64,000 bases of DNA from Pseudomonadota bacterium (lineage in GTDB: Bacteria; Desulfobacterota; Binatia; Binatales; Binataceae), in contig JAJPHZ010000011.1 in NCBI GenBank assembly GCA_021325025.1, positions 62,001-126,000 of the forward strand, in the 5' to 3' direction. This document shows, piece by piece, positions 26,566 to 35,801 of the stretch (the stretch's first letter is position 1; each line of letters starts with the position of its first letter). A model generated the notes under the pieces. The model made no database searches. It saw only the letters and a list, made by a program, of their open reading frames with translations, and was not told where the DNA came from. The position numbers and the translations under genes are program-made.

Positions 26566-26749
26566 CTGAGTAACTTTGTCGACCACGCAGTTTTCCAACT
26601 TCTTCCGACGCGGCGTTTGGGCTCAGTTGGAGAGCCGGCATGCTCGAACGAGCGGCCGCGTTTTGGCGACAATGCTGGGTCCACCTAACACGATAGTAAA
26701 ACACCAGCGAATGTAGCTTGACACATCACCTTGGTAGACGGAGGAGCAA

Positions 26750-28495
26750 ATGGCATCTGAGCTTACCAGCACGTTTCCGCGAGGTTCGTTCGCACGGCTC
26801 GTGGCAAGCATCTGGGTTTCAACGGCGCTAGCCACACTGATCCTGGCGGCAGCAGCTCCGTCCCTGGCGAATGCCGCCCTGATCAGTGTGGACAACGCGA
26901 CGGATATTCCCCATCCGTTCGGATGCGACCTACGCCAGGCAATCGTGAGTCACAACGAAAAGATGACGCCTTTCTTCTCAAACTGCACACCGGGCGATGG
27001 AAATGACATCATATCCATCGGAGTCCCGCATGGCATCGTCGATATTGGCTCGCCGCTGCCCGGGATCAACGGCACGCTGAAGATCGTGCCGGCTGTCCCA
27101 AACGCCTGCTCCGAGATACGCCAGGCGGCGTACATGACCGTCAACTTCGGGGCGACGCTGACCCTTCAGGGCGTCGGTATCGTGGTAAATGGAGCTGAGC
27201 CGAGAAGTATCATCGACAACAACGGTGGTACGCTTAATATCGTCGCGAACGGAACCTGTTCCGCTACGTACTCCAACGTTATGGGAAAGGAGCGCAAACC
27301 TGATGTTGGCGGAATTTTGTTCAGCCGCAACAACGGTATAACCACGATCGATGGAGCCAATTTCGTCAGGAGTTCGGCGAACAGAGGAGGTTTGATCTAC
27401 ATCGAGAGCGGCACCGTGTCGATTATCGACTCGGCCAATCCGCAGCCGAGCAGATTTACCGATGGCATAGCAAACCAGGGCGGCGGTATATACGTCAACA
27501 GCGGCGCCGTGCTCAAGATCGCTTCCAACAATTTCACCTTTGACAGCAATCGAGCCACTGCGGGAAATGGCGGCGCCATTTACTCCGACTTCGGCACCGT
27601 GTCCATCAAGCGCGGCATTCAGCCAGTCCTCGCGAACGTAGCCATCACGCTGAATACAGCGGGGAATGGTTCTGGCGGGGCCATTTACGTTAGTGGCGGC
27701 CGCCTCAACATAGATGGAATCGAGATCAGGAACAACTCGGCAAGCGGCCGTGGCGGCGCCATCATGGCCTCCAACCTCCCTTTACTGACCCCGGCGGTGA
27801 TTGTGCGCAGCTTCTTTCACCATAACTCATCCAACACGAACGGCGGCGCTATCTACTCCGCGCGCAGTGCGGTGGATGTGTCCGAAAGCACCTTTGCCCA
27901 GGATCGCGCGGGCCAGGGGGGTGAAGGAATCTACGCGGATGCCGGCAGTACTCTTAATGTGATCAATAGTACATTCATTGGGGGAACCGATCCCGACGGA
28001 ATCATCGTCCTATATGGGGGCACGTCTAACATAGTGTTCTCCACGTTCTTCTTCTCCGACTTGGGCGAGGGGCTTCCGACGGGCGCACCTGCTCCAAACC
28101 TCTTCGTCAGCAATAGCATTTTGCGCGCCGTCACTTGCGAGTCGAACAGCGTGAAGGATGAGACCGGAAACATCCAGTACCAGAGCGGCGGCTGTCCTGC
28201 CGGTATCCCCAGATTGAACCCGCAGTTCGATCCGGCACTGCTGGCGGACAACGGGGGTCCCACGCCTACCATTGCTCTACAATCCACCAGCCCGGCGATC
28301 GACCGGATAATTCCGGCAGATTGCGTAGATCAGAACAATAAGCCGGTGGCGATCGACCAGCGAGGGTTTACTCGTCCCTTCCGTACGAACTGTGACACGG
28401 GCGCTTTCGAATTCGGAGCGTCCGGCGGATCCGGGGTCGGCGGCATCCCTCCCGGCGCACTTGGGCACGGCTCAGGTCATCGGCCCCATCCGTAG
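26750..28495 (+). CDS. Exported beta-helix repeat protein, array member 3
   Basis: GGAGGAGCAA precedes the ATG. The 581-residue product has a signal peptide ending ANA (~42), then CDLRQAIVSHNEK (Cys59) with the downstream phrase CTPGDGNDIISI that also marks members 4 and 5. Rungs include GGLIYIESGTVSI, GGGIYVNSGAVL, GGAIYSDFGTVSI and GGAIYSARS. The family C-terminus is ADNGGPTPTIALQSTSPAID … NCDTGAFEFG. A Gly/His-rich tail (GGIPPGALGHGSGHRPHP) follows and is unique in the set. It forms a subgroup with members 4 and 5 by shape and by its IDNNGGTLNI segment. Confidence 0.86.
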   Translation: MASELTSTFPRGSFARLVASIWVSTALATLILAAAAPSLANAALISVDNATDIPHPFGCDLRQAIVSHNEKMTPFFSNCTPGDGNDIISIGVPHGIVDIGSPLPGINGTLKIVPAVPNACSEIRQAAYMTVNFGATLTLQGVGIVVNGAEPRSIIDNNGGTLNIVANGTCSATYSNVMGKERKPDVGGILFSRNNGITTIDGANFVRSSANRGGLIYIESGTVSIIDSANPQPSRFTDGIANQGGGIYVNSGAVLKIASNNFTFDSNRATAGNGGAIYSDFGTVSIKRGIQPVLANVAITLNTAGNGSGGAIYVSGGRLNIDGIEIRNNSASGRGGAIMASNLPLLTPAVIVRSFFHHNSSNTNGGAIYSARSAVDVSESTFAQDRAGQGGEGIYADAGSTLNVINSTFIGGTDPDGIIVLYGGTSNIVFSTFFFSDLGEGLPTGAPAPNLFVSNSILRAVTCESNSVKDETGNIQYQSGGCPAGIPRLNPQFDPALLADNGGPTPTIALQSTSPAIDRIIPADCVDQNNKPVAIDQRGFTRPFRTNCDTGAFEFGASGGSGVGGIPPGALGHGSGHRPHP

Positions 28496-28670
28496 GGTTG
28501 ATCTTTCTTAGGCAGCGCCGGCGTGGGTGCGGAAAAAGGATCTTTGTGCCCTCATGAAGACACGTACGTTGCGCACGCTGCCAGAGAACGGGCAAGGGAC
28601 CGGGTACAAAGGCGTCACACCCACGAGGACGAGGGCAATCACATATTCGATCCAATCTGGAGGGAATCCG

Positions 28671-30404
28671 ATGACCTCGCCCGCTCAAGTTGAACCCGAG
28701 TCCACACAGGACGTAAGAGGTATCAGGCGGCCGCTCCGCGTCATGCTTTTGCTCACGGTATGGATCATCATGGGGGCGGGCTTGGCCAAGGCGGAGGTAA
28801 TCATCGTCGGCGGTAGCAAGAGCTGCAATTTCGAACAGGCGATTATCAGTCACAATAAGAGGGCATCGGCTTTCGGGTCCGAGTGCAAAGCCGGGGATGG
28901 GAACGATGTGATAAAAATAAAGCCCACAGTTACGACCATCTCCTTCCCCTCTCCGCCTCCGGTGGTAGAGAACGGCTCCCTTGAGATAGAGGCTGACAAT
29001 GAGTCGGGTTGCAGCGAAGTTGAAGGCGTGGCCTATTTGACCCTTTCTCCCGGCACCCACGTAACTCTCAGCGGCGTTGGCTTGGTGGCCGACGGGTCTC
29101 GGCCGCTGAGCGTTATCGACAACAACGGCGGGACACTCGAGATCAGGTCCAAAGAACGGTGCGCGGCCTTATTCTCGAACGTGGGCGGGAGAGGACAGAA
29201 GCCCAACACCGGAGGCATACTATTCAACCGGAATGGCGCTAAAAGCAGAATCAGCGGCGCCCGGTTTGAGAACAGCGCGGCCGCCTCCCAGGGTGGCGCG
29301 ATATTTATCGACAGCGGCGCAGTCACTGTTGACGAAGTCCTGAGTTTCGAGACCAGCAGCTTCACCAATAATAGTGCGAATGAGGGTGGAGCAATTTACG
29401 TCAACAGAGGGGCTGCGTTGCTGATCTCATCGAACAACTTTTCTTTCGCAAACAATCAGGCGCTGGGTGGAAATGGCGGCGCGGTTTACAACAATGGCGG
29501 AACGGTAGTGATCCAGCCGGCTGCAGCCTCGCTCTCTGCACCGCTGGAAGGTGCAATGTTTAGCTCGAACACGGCGCGGCTGGGCTTTGGCGGAGCGATC
29601 TACAGTGACGGGGGCGTGCTGCGGGCGGATGGCATCCGGATTAAGGCCAATGCCGCGGGCGGAAATGGCGGCGGCATCGCGGTGGCCAATATGGCGGCAA
29701 AGACACCCGCCAGCATCACAAGGTCGATTTTTGACGGGAACTTCTCCGAGTCAAACGGCGGCGCGATCTACTCCACCGGCCGATCATCGTTATATGTCTC
29801 ACAGACCACGTTTGAACATGATCGAAGTGTAGCGCAGCGTGGTGCGATCTACGTCGACTCCTTTGGAAGCGTGAATGTAGACAACAGCACGTTCGTGGGA
29901 ACAGGTGGAAGCGGCTCCGATCCCGAGGGTATCGCCGTCACGGCAGGCGGTACCGCGGAGATTGCGTTTACGACTTTCTATTCAGCCAGCCTTGGGACCG
30001 GTCTGGAGACCCTCGATTTGCGCGACAGCATCCTGCAAATGGTGACTTGCCAAGCGGGCAGCGTATTCGATGCGACTGGAAACATCAAATTTCAAACCAG
30101 CGGGTGCCCCGGCAGTATCCCGACCGCAAACCCAGACCTGGATCCTTTTCTGCTTCAGGATAACGGGGGTGCAACGCCGACAATCGCGTTGCTTCCCGAA
30201 AGCCCGGCAATCAATCAAATAAAACCCGCGAATTGCGTCAACTCGTTCGGGGCTCGAAACCAGATCGACCAGCGCGGCTACTCGCGTCCCGCGCCGCCGT
30301 CGGGCAACTGCGATATAGGAGCATTCGAGTTCGGGGCGTCTCCTGCGCCCGGAGCGCATCGGCCGCATAATACCCGATCGACGTCAAACGGTATTGCCCG
30401 GTAA
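28671..30404 (+). CDS. Exported beta-helix repeat protein, array member 4
   Basis: The ATG at 28671 is preferred for its GGAGGGAATCCG; the frame is open from 28527. The 577-residue protein has a signal peptide ending AKA (~41). The CSLREA position is degenerate (CNFEQAIISHNKR, Cys52), with CKAGDGNDVIKIK next. Rungs follow the pattern FENSAAASQGGAIFIDSG, FTNNSANEGGAIYVNRG and FANNQALGGNGGAVYNNGG, i.e. alternating FxxN and GGAI motifs. The C-terminus is DNGGATPTIALLPESPAI … NCDIGAFEFG. It is very similar in layout to member 5. Confidence 0.86.
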   Translation: MTSPAQVEPESTQDVRGIRRPLRVMLLLTVWIIMGAGLAKAEVIIVGGSKSCNFEQAIISHNKRASAFGSECKAGDGNDVIKIKPTVTTISFPSPPPVVENGSLEIEADNESGCSEVEGVAYLTLSPGTHVTLSGVGLVADGSRPLSVIDNNGGTLEIRSKERCAALFSNVGGRGQKPNTGGILFNRNGAKSRISGARFENSAAASQGGAIFIDSGAVTVDEVLSFETSSFTNNSANEGGAIYVNRGAALLISSNNFSFANNQALGGNGGAVYNNGGTVVIQPAAASLSAPLEGAMFSSNTARLGFGGAIYSDGGVLRADGIRIKANAAGGNGGGIAVANMAAKTPASITRSIFDGNFSESNGGAIYSTGRSSLYVSQTTFEHDRSVAQRGAIYVDSFGSVNVDNSTFVGTGGSGSDPEGIAVTAGGTAEIAFTTFYSASLGTGLETLDLRDSILQMVTCQAGSVFDATGNIKFQTSGCPGSIPTANPDLDPFLLQDNGGATPTIALLPESPAINQIKPANCVNSFGARNQIDQRGYSRPAPPSGNCDIGAFEFGASPAPGAHRPHNTRSTSNGIAR

Positions 30405-30488
30405 TATGCAAGAGGCAAGGCGCAACGATCGCGCGACCGTCGTGCCCCCAAACTCCGGCTGTCGCCTTTTGAGCGCAGGAGAATAATC

Positions 30489-32189
30489 GTGAAAAGCAAA
30501 AGACTCGTTGGGGTCCGGCGGTCGGTAAAGACTTCCAGCAGCTTTCTACTCTGTCTTCTCTTCAGCGCTGCAGTCTGGCAAGCGGACGCCGACGCGACTG
30601 TGATATTCGCAAACAGCGGGAGAGATCATTGTACCGTCGAATATGCGATTATCGCGCATAATCAGAAAACGCCGTTCCCCGAACGCGACGGATGCAAGGC
30701 GGGCGATGGCAATGACGTCATAAAGGTGGAAGCGCCGGTCGTCACGATCGATCCATTTATGCTGCCTCCCGGGACCCAGACCATCAAAAATGGTTCGCTC
30801 GAGATTGTCGCAGCCAATGACACAGGTTGTACTGAGCTGAAAGGATGGGCTTATTTCACCATCCTTCCCGGCGCAGCCCTCACTCTGCGAGGCATCGGCA
30901 TCGAGGTTAATGGCAATGAATCCAGAAGCGTAATTGATAATGACGGCGGTACGTTGGAGATAGCGCCCGGCAGGAACTGTGTCCCGTCATTCTCAAACAT
31001 GGACGGAGCAGGAATGAGGCCGAACACCGGCGGCATCCTGTTCAACCGCGATGGTGGGAAGAGCAGGATCGACGGCGTGAGATTCGAAAACAGCGCAGCC
31101 ACCTCCCTGGGGGGCGCGATATTCATCGACAGCGGAACTGTAATCATTGACCAGGCGCTGAGCTTCGAGACCAGCATCCTGCGCAACAACAACGCGGCAG
31201 AAGGCGGTGCGATCTATGTCAATCGGGGCGCATCTTTGCGAATTGCGTCCAACAATTTCATATTGGCCAACAACCGGGCGGTCACCGGAAGGGGCGGGGC
31301 GATTTACAACAATGGCGGTACGGTGTCCATCGAGCGCGCGGATATTTTGCCTTCGCCGTCACTGGAAAATGTCGCGCTTACCTCAAACAGCGCCAGATTC
31401 GGCTCCGGGGGAGCGGTCTTCAGCGATGCGGGAACACTGCGGGTTGACGGCATTGAAATAGCGGGAAATTCGGCCGGCAACGGGGGAGGTGTCGCACTGG
31501 CCAATATCAGGGCGGAGAGCCCGGCGACAATTATCAGGACTCGTTTCGATGGGAACTCATCGCAATCCAACGGCGGGGCGGTTTACTTGGGCGCAGCGTC
31601 CTTCCTGAATGTATCCCAGGGCACGTTCGAGCACAATTTGGCCACGGGTCAGGGCGGCGGCATTTACGTCGACTCCTTTGGCGAACTGCACGTTGACAAC
31701 AGTACGTTTGTTGGACTCACGGCGAGCAATCTCGAAGGCATAGTGGTAGCAGCCGGCGGTATAGGTGAAATCGCGTTTTCGACCTTTTACGGCGCGCTGT
31801 TTGGCGTTGGTTTGGAGACGATCAATCTGAGAGACAGCATCCTGCAGAAGGTCACTTGCCAGCCGGGCAGCGTGTTCGACGAGAGCGGAAACCTGAAATT
31901 CGAGAGCACCGGCTGTCCGGCCAGTGTTCCGGTTACCGATCCCGACCTGGATCCTTTTCTGTTGAGCAATCACGGCGGTCCGACTCCGACCATCGCGCTG
32001 CTTCCGGGCAGTCCGGCAATCAATCGGATAATGCCGGCCAACTGCGTGGACTCCTTCGGCGCTCCAAATCGGATCGATCAACGCGGTTACAAACGTCCTG
32101 CTCCCCGATCGGCCAACTGCGACGTCGGGGCGTTCGAGTTTGCTTCTTCTCCAGCGCCGTTACCTGGCCGGCGACCCGGCCGCCGATAA
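30489..32189 (+). CDS. Exported beta-helix repeat protein, array member 5
   Basis: AGGAG precedes the GTG start. The 566-residue protein has a signal peptide (~1-36), then the most altered CSLREA position (CTVEYAIIAHNQK, Cys48) and CKAGDGNDVIKVE. Rungs repeat the FxxN/GGAI pattern (FENSAATSLGGAIFIDSG, LRNNNAAEGGAIYVNRG, GRGGAIYNNGG). It ends with NHGGPTPTIALLPGSPAI … NCDVGAFEF and a short basic Pro/Arg tail (PGRRPGRR). It lies only 84 bases after member 4 and closes the array. A surface or extracellular role is inferred. Confidence 0.86.
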   Translation: MKSKRLVGVRRSVKTSSSFLLCLLFSAAVWQADADATVIFANSGRDHCTVEYAIIAHNQKTPFPERDGCKAGDGNDVIKVEAPVVTIDPFMLPPGTQTIKNGSLEIVAANDTGCTELKGWAYFTILPGAALTLRGIGIEVNGNESRSVIDNDGGTLEIAPGRNCVPSFSNMDGAGMRPNTGGILFNRDGGKSRIDGVRFENSAATSLGGAIFIDSGTVIIDQALSFETSILRNNNAAEGGAIYVNRGASLRIASNNFILANNRAVTGRGGAIYNNGGTVSIERADILPSPSLENVALTSNSARFGSGGAVFSDAGTLRVDGIEIAGNSAGNGGGVALANIRAESPATIIRTRFDGNSSQSNGGAVYLGAASFLNVSQGTFEHNLATGQGGGIYVDSFGELHVDNSTFVGLTASNLEGIVVAAGGIGEIAFSTFYGALFGVGLETINLRDSILQKVTCQPGSVFDESGNLKFESTGCPASVPVTDPDLDPFLLSNHGGPTPTIALLPGSPAINRIMPANCVDSFGAPNRIDQRGYKRPAPRSANCDVGAFEFASSPAPLPGRRPGRR

Positions 32190-32377
32190 TCCGACGCGCC
32201 CCTCTTGGTGAGATAGGGACTGAGTTCCATCGCTCGCTCCCTGTGTCGGGTAAATGGTTGTGATGGCCAAGCATCCATTGTACCGGCGCCGTCCGGCGCC
32301 TGATCAACGTTTTGCTCCAAGCACGGCACGCCGCGGCCGGCCGCATGATTGGCAAGCGGTTAGATTTGAGTCTTGAG

Positions 32378-32731
32378 TCATGGCGCCTGCGCTGCCAGAT
32401 GGCGATGCTCTTCGGCAAGCAGCTCAAACTGCCGCGCAATATTGTCATAGTAGCGCGCAATCTCCTCGCACGCCGCAGGCATCTCCGCGCTGCGATAGTC
32501 CCGATACTCCAGCGCCAGCTTGCGATAGAGGTCGGCCTGTTTTCTGACCTCGTCCTCGCGCCGTTCGTACCATCTGACCAGCTCCTGTTGATCGGCGGAA
32601 CTCTTGGCGTGCGCGACCATTTCAGCTATGCGGCTTTGGGTCTCGGCGGCCGCGGCCAGACCGGCGGGCGCCAAAGCGGCACCAAACATGATTGAGGTGA
32701 GCACAACTGGCAGGGTCAATTTTATCGTCAT
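32378..32731 (-). CDS. Small exported helical protein
   Basis: The ATG at 32731 (MTIKLTLPVV) is chosen to give a clean signal peptide, ending LAAAAE (~29). The 117-residue precursor yields a mature, highly charged helical protein (KSSADQQELVRWYERREDEVRKQADLYRKLALEYRDY … YYDNIARQFELLAEEHRHLAA) that looks like a helical hairpin or coiled coil. It resembles the small periplasmic 'hypothetical' helical proteins of many soil bacteria, but no named family comes to mind. It is transcribed toward the beta-helix array and divergently from the PGPGW gene. Confidence 0.75.
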   Translation of the reverse strand: MTIKLTLPVVLTSIMFGAALAPAGLAAAAETQSRIAEMVAHAKSSADQQELVRWYERREDEVRKQADLYRKLALEYRDYRSAEMPAACEEIARYYDNIARQFELLAEEHRHLAAQAP

Positions 32732-32823
32732 CGATCGCGCCCTCGCTTCGCGCATTCTATTGCGAACGGTTGCCGGCCCAGCCGCGTCCTGCCTGAGGAC
32801 TCGAGCCGAGAGTAGCCAGTAAA

Positions 32824-33060
32824 ATGTGGCCCCGAACCATCCGTCAAGCGCGCCGACTTATCGTATTGATGATGGGACTGACGATGCTGTTGTGCGGCGC
32901 CGTAATGCTGGTCACACCAGGCCCGGGATGGCTGCTGATCTTCGCTGGGCTGAGCCTGTTGGCGGTCGAATTCCTGTGGGCGCGCCGCCTGCTGAAGCGG
33001 CTCAAAGCGGCCGCCAGGCAAGCGCGCGACCACTTGGCTGGTTCGTCCGATCGGGCCTAG
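32824..33060 (+). CDS. PGPGW-motif small membrane protein
   Basis: This 78-residue protein has two membrane helices flanking the hallmark VTPGPGWLLIFAGL. That is the signature of the putative transmembrane PGPGW family, whose role is unknown. A positively charged amphipathic C-terminus (WARRLLKRLKAAARQARDHL) follows. The divergent small exported protein shares the intergenic region. The motif is unmistakable although the gene is short. Confidence 0.82.
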   Translation: MWPRTIRQARRLIVLMMGLTMLLCGAVMLVTPGPGWLLIFAGLSLLAVEFLWARRLLKRLKAAARQARDHLAGSSDRA

Positions 33061-33225
33061 CCCTTCATGCGCAGCTCGCCCAAGTTAGAAGCTCCGCGGC
33101 CCGCCGGCGCATCCAAGCTCCGTACACACAGCCAACCGCCCGTTTGGGTGGGGCGGTCAATGCGGAGGTCGGAATCGATGGACGCGTGCGATGCATCGAA
33201 GGAACTGAGCACCGGCGCACGCCCC

Positions 33226-33382
33226 CGCCGGGTGTTGATGCTGGGCGGCTTACACCGCCCTGGGGTTGGAAGAGCTGTTGCGCAGGCCTCAGGACGTCGC
33301 GGTCACGCCGGTCACACGCGACAACCTTTTCCTGTTCACGCCGCGGGATTACGCAGTTCAAGCTTCGCTGGCAACCCGCGCC
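33226..33382 (+). pseudogene. Frameshifted N-terminal fossil of a type II NADH dehydrogenase
   Basis: Frame 33226-33249 reads RRVLMLGG, the start of a FAD-binding dinucleotide fold. The next frame from 33248 reads AYTALGLEELLRRPQDVAVTPVTRDNLFLFTPRDYAVQASLATR. In NDH-2 enzymes these are continuous as 'VLILGGGFAGxYTALxLE…VTLVNRDNFFLFTPMLHEVA'. The GFAG residues are missing, consistent with a ~14-base deletion that shifts the frame, and nothing recognisable follows. The two halves are seen directly; NDH-2 origin is from family knowledge. Confidence 0.6.
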
Positions 33383-33531
33383 GTGAAAATGCTGGTTTTT
33401 TTGGAGATTAACGGAAAAGCTGCGCTTTTGCAGGTTTTTGCATTCTCACTGGCGATACAAGTGCGCTGGTCTTTGGACTGGTGTTGGCCTTTCCTTTACA
33501 TTGAGGCCGACAACCAATGTCTGGAGGCTCT

Positions 33532-34890
33532 ATGAGGTCAGCATCTTTGGCATTCGCGGCGGGTCTGGTGTTCGCGCTGGCAACGGCACTGGCGGCGCCG
33601 CGGGTGGCGACGGGACAACAGGTCGCCACCGAGACTTTCAACCGTGCCGCCTACGACACGATCGCATCGGCCAACGCCAGCGACAGTATCCCCGCCGGTA
33701 CACGCATCACGGCCCAGAACTGGCAGCAGTACCAGAAGTTCCTGTCGCTGGCGATGCGCGCGTTTTTCAGCGGCAAATATTTCTGGCGGGCCGAGCCCGA
33801 TTTCTACATCGAGACCGGGCCCACGCGGCCGCTGCCGCCGCCCGCCGAATACCGGCAGGATACGGAGAAATACAGCCAGGCGGCCAAGCTGGTACCGGTG
33901 GGAGAGGGCGCCTACACCGTCACCGGCTATGTCGCGGGCCAGCCCTTTCCCAACCTGGAGGGGCCGAACAAGGCGGAAAAGATTCTGTACAACGCCTACT
34001 ACCAGTATGCCCCGGCGGTGCTGTGGAATACCTGGCCGGGATACCAGATCGACAAGTATCTGAACGTGTCGCCCGCGCTTAGCCAGATCGTCTATTTCAA
34101 CCTGGCGCACAACAGCGACCCCGGCTATCCGCGGGTCAGTCCGCTGAGCCACGGCTATTTCTACAGCGAATGGGTTCAGCAGTTGTTGCCTGAGCAGTCC
34201 AAGTACCAGACCGCGCTCATCCTGCTGCCCGACGATCCTTCGCGCGGCCAGGAACTCTACGTCTTCCTGCCGTCGCTGCGCCGCTCGCTGCGCCTTTCGG
34301 CCTCGGCGCGATGCGCGCCGATCGCCGGCACCGACTGGGCCAACGACGATTCCAAGGACGGCATGAACCGCATCCCGACCCAATTCACCGCCGACCTGAT
34401 CGGGGAGAAGAAAATCCTTGCCCTGGTGCATGAAGACGGTGCGCTGCGCGGCGATCCGAAGAATTTCTACACCGGCCATTCGGCGCCCTTTCACAAGGCG
34501 GTGACCGGCAAGTGGGAGTTGCGCGACGTGTGGGTAATCGACGAAGTGCCGCGCGCTTCGATGGTCAACGGATACTGCTACTCCCACGATGTGTTCTACA
34601 TCGACAAGGAGCTGTACGCGGTGCTGCAGAACGAATACTACGACCGCTCCGGCAAGCTGTGGAAGATTCAGTTCAGCAACCGCACGCAGGACCCGGTGCA
34701 CGGCTTCAAGGAGGAGCGCATCACGATTCCCGCCGGCGACGAGCCGGTGTGGATCTACGACCTGCAGAATTCGCACGTCAGCTATGCCTATCCGCGCGGA
34801 TACACCAAGGTCGATGACGACGTCCCTGCCCAAATGCGCGACGTTTCGGTCTACGGTCTGCCCAGCGGCCTGACCCAGATCATGCGCTAA
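33532..34890 (+). CDS. DUF1329-family exported protein, copy 1
   Basis: GGAGG four bases before the ATG at 33532 selects this start over 33517. The 452-residue product has a signal peptide (~1-25) and the DUF1329 fold: FNRAAYDTIASANASDSIPAGTRIT, WQQYQKFLSLAMRAFFSGKY, LYVFLPSLRRSLRLSASARCAPIAGTDW. DUF1329 proteins resemble outer-membrane lipoprotein-sorting/carrier folds (LolA-like) and, from family knowledge, often pair with DUF1302 proteins in hydrocarbon or lipid users. No DUF1302 gene is present here. Two closer relatives lie at 52279 and 53989. A strong hairpin follows the gene. Confidence 0.88.
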   Translation: MRSASLAFAAGLVFALATALAAPRVATGQQVATETFNRAAYDTIASANASDSIPAGTRITAQNWQQYQKFLSLAMRAFFSGKYFWRAEPDFYIETGPTRPLPPPAEYRQDTEKYSQAAKLVPVGEGAYTVTGYVAGQPFPNLEGPNKAEKILYNAYYQYAPAVLWNTWPGYQIDKYLNVSPALSQIVYFNLAHNSDPGYPRVSPLSHGYFYSEWVQQLLPEQSKYQTALILLPDDPSRGQELYVFLPSLRRSLRLSASARCAPIAGTDWANDDSKDGMNRIPTQFTADLIGEKKILALVHEDGALRGDPKNFYTGHSAPFHKAVTGKWELRDVWVIDEVPRASMVNGYCYSHDVFYIDKELYAVLQNEYYDRSGKLWKIQFSNRTQDPVHGFKEERITIPAGDEPVWIYDLQNSHVSYAYPRGYTKVDDDVPAQMRDVSVYGLPSGLTQIMR

Positions 34891-34906
34891 GCCCTGCCAC
34901 CTGCTA

Positions 34907-34952
34907 GACGGCCGCGGCCGGCGGAAGTCTTCGTCTACCGCCCGCGGCCGTC
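34907..34952 (+). terminator. Hairpin terminator after DUF1329 copy 1
   Basis: GACGGCCGCGG (34907-34917) pairs perfectly with CCGCGGCCGTC (34942-34952), with further partial pairing inside. The right arm is followed by GTGTTTTC. It begins 16 bases after the stop codon, so a rho-independent terminator is likely. Confidence 0.65.
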
Positions 34953-35027
34953 GTGTTTTCGCTGGCCGGCGGCGGTCTGCAGAAGGCATCTTGCGCAGCG
35001 GCTGTATACTAGGAGCAGCTATATACT

Positions 35028-35705
35028 ATGGTTGCGAGCTCCCGGATGGCGGAATTTAGCATCGAACAGGCGCGCGATTTTTACGACCGCTTTGGCCGCA
35101 AGCAGGACTGGCAGGCCTTTTACGAAAATCCGGCGACGCAGGCCCTGCTCGACCATGGCGCGTTTGCCGACGCCCATCGGGTGATCGAATTCGGATGCGG
35201 CACGGGCCGTTTCGCCCGGTGCCTGCTGCGCGATTATCTGCCCGCTGACGCGAGCTATCTCGGCGTCGACGTCAGCCGCACCATGGTGCAGCTTGCGCAA
35301 CGGCGCCTGGCGCCCTGGGCCGGGCGCGCCGAGATCAGGCTCTCCGACGGCCGCACTGCAATACAAGAGCCCGACGCCAGCGCCGATCGCTTCGTCTCGA
35401 CTTACGTGTTCGATCTGTTGAGTACCCTGCAGATTGAGGACGTGCTGCGGCAGGCGCATCGGCTGCTGCGGCCTGAGGGCTTGCTATGCCTGGTCAGCCT
35501 GACCTACGGACACAGCTTCTTGGGCCGCCTGGTGTGCTCGGCCTGGCAAAGCGTTCACGCTTATTCGCCAAAAATAGTGGGCGGCTGCAGGCCGATCGAT
35601 CTGACCAAGTTCGTAGGCTGGGGCTGGCGTGTGAGCTATCTCGATACGGTTTCGAGCTTCGGCATCACTTCCCAGCTGCTAATCGCGGCGCGCGCCGAAT
35701 CGTAA
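35028..35705 (+). CDS. Class I SAM-dependent methyltransferase
   Basis: This 225-residue soluble enzyme has the SAM-binding motif I VIEFGCGTGRFARCLL (~52-67), the acidic motif II residue in YLGVDVSRTMVQLAQRRL, and a post-motif SADRFVSTYVFDLLS. AHRLLRPEGLLCLVSL is motif IV-like. It begins FSIEQARDFYDRFGRKQDWQAFYENPA, a segment shared by small UbiE/Mlp-like methyltransferases. The methyl acceptor is unknown. It is upstream of the UGSC gene pair but about 100 bases away, so co-transcription is uncertain. A second start (codon 7, 35046) is possible. Confidence 0.9.
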   Translation: MVASSRMAEFSIEQARDFYDRFGRKQDWQAFYENPATQALLDHGAFADAHRVIEFGCGTGRFARCLLRDYLPADASYLGVDVSRTMVQLAQRRLAPWAGRAEIRLSDGRTAIQEPDASADRFVSTYVFDLLSTLQIEDVLRQAHRLLRPEGLLCLVSLTYGHSFLGRLVCSAWQSVHAYSPKIVGGCRPIDLTKFVGWGWRVSYLDTVSSFGITSQLLIAARAES

Positions 35706-35801
35706 TGATTGACGGGGTGGCGCGGCGCGGTCTATGTGATGGGCTAGCGCAGTCATCCGAAAAATCGCGGACCCGCATACTACCGGGACGCGCACGGGGG
35801 C

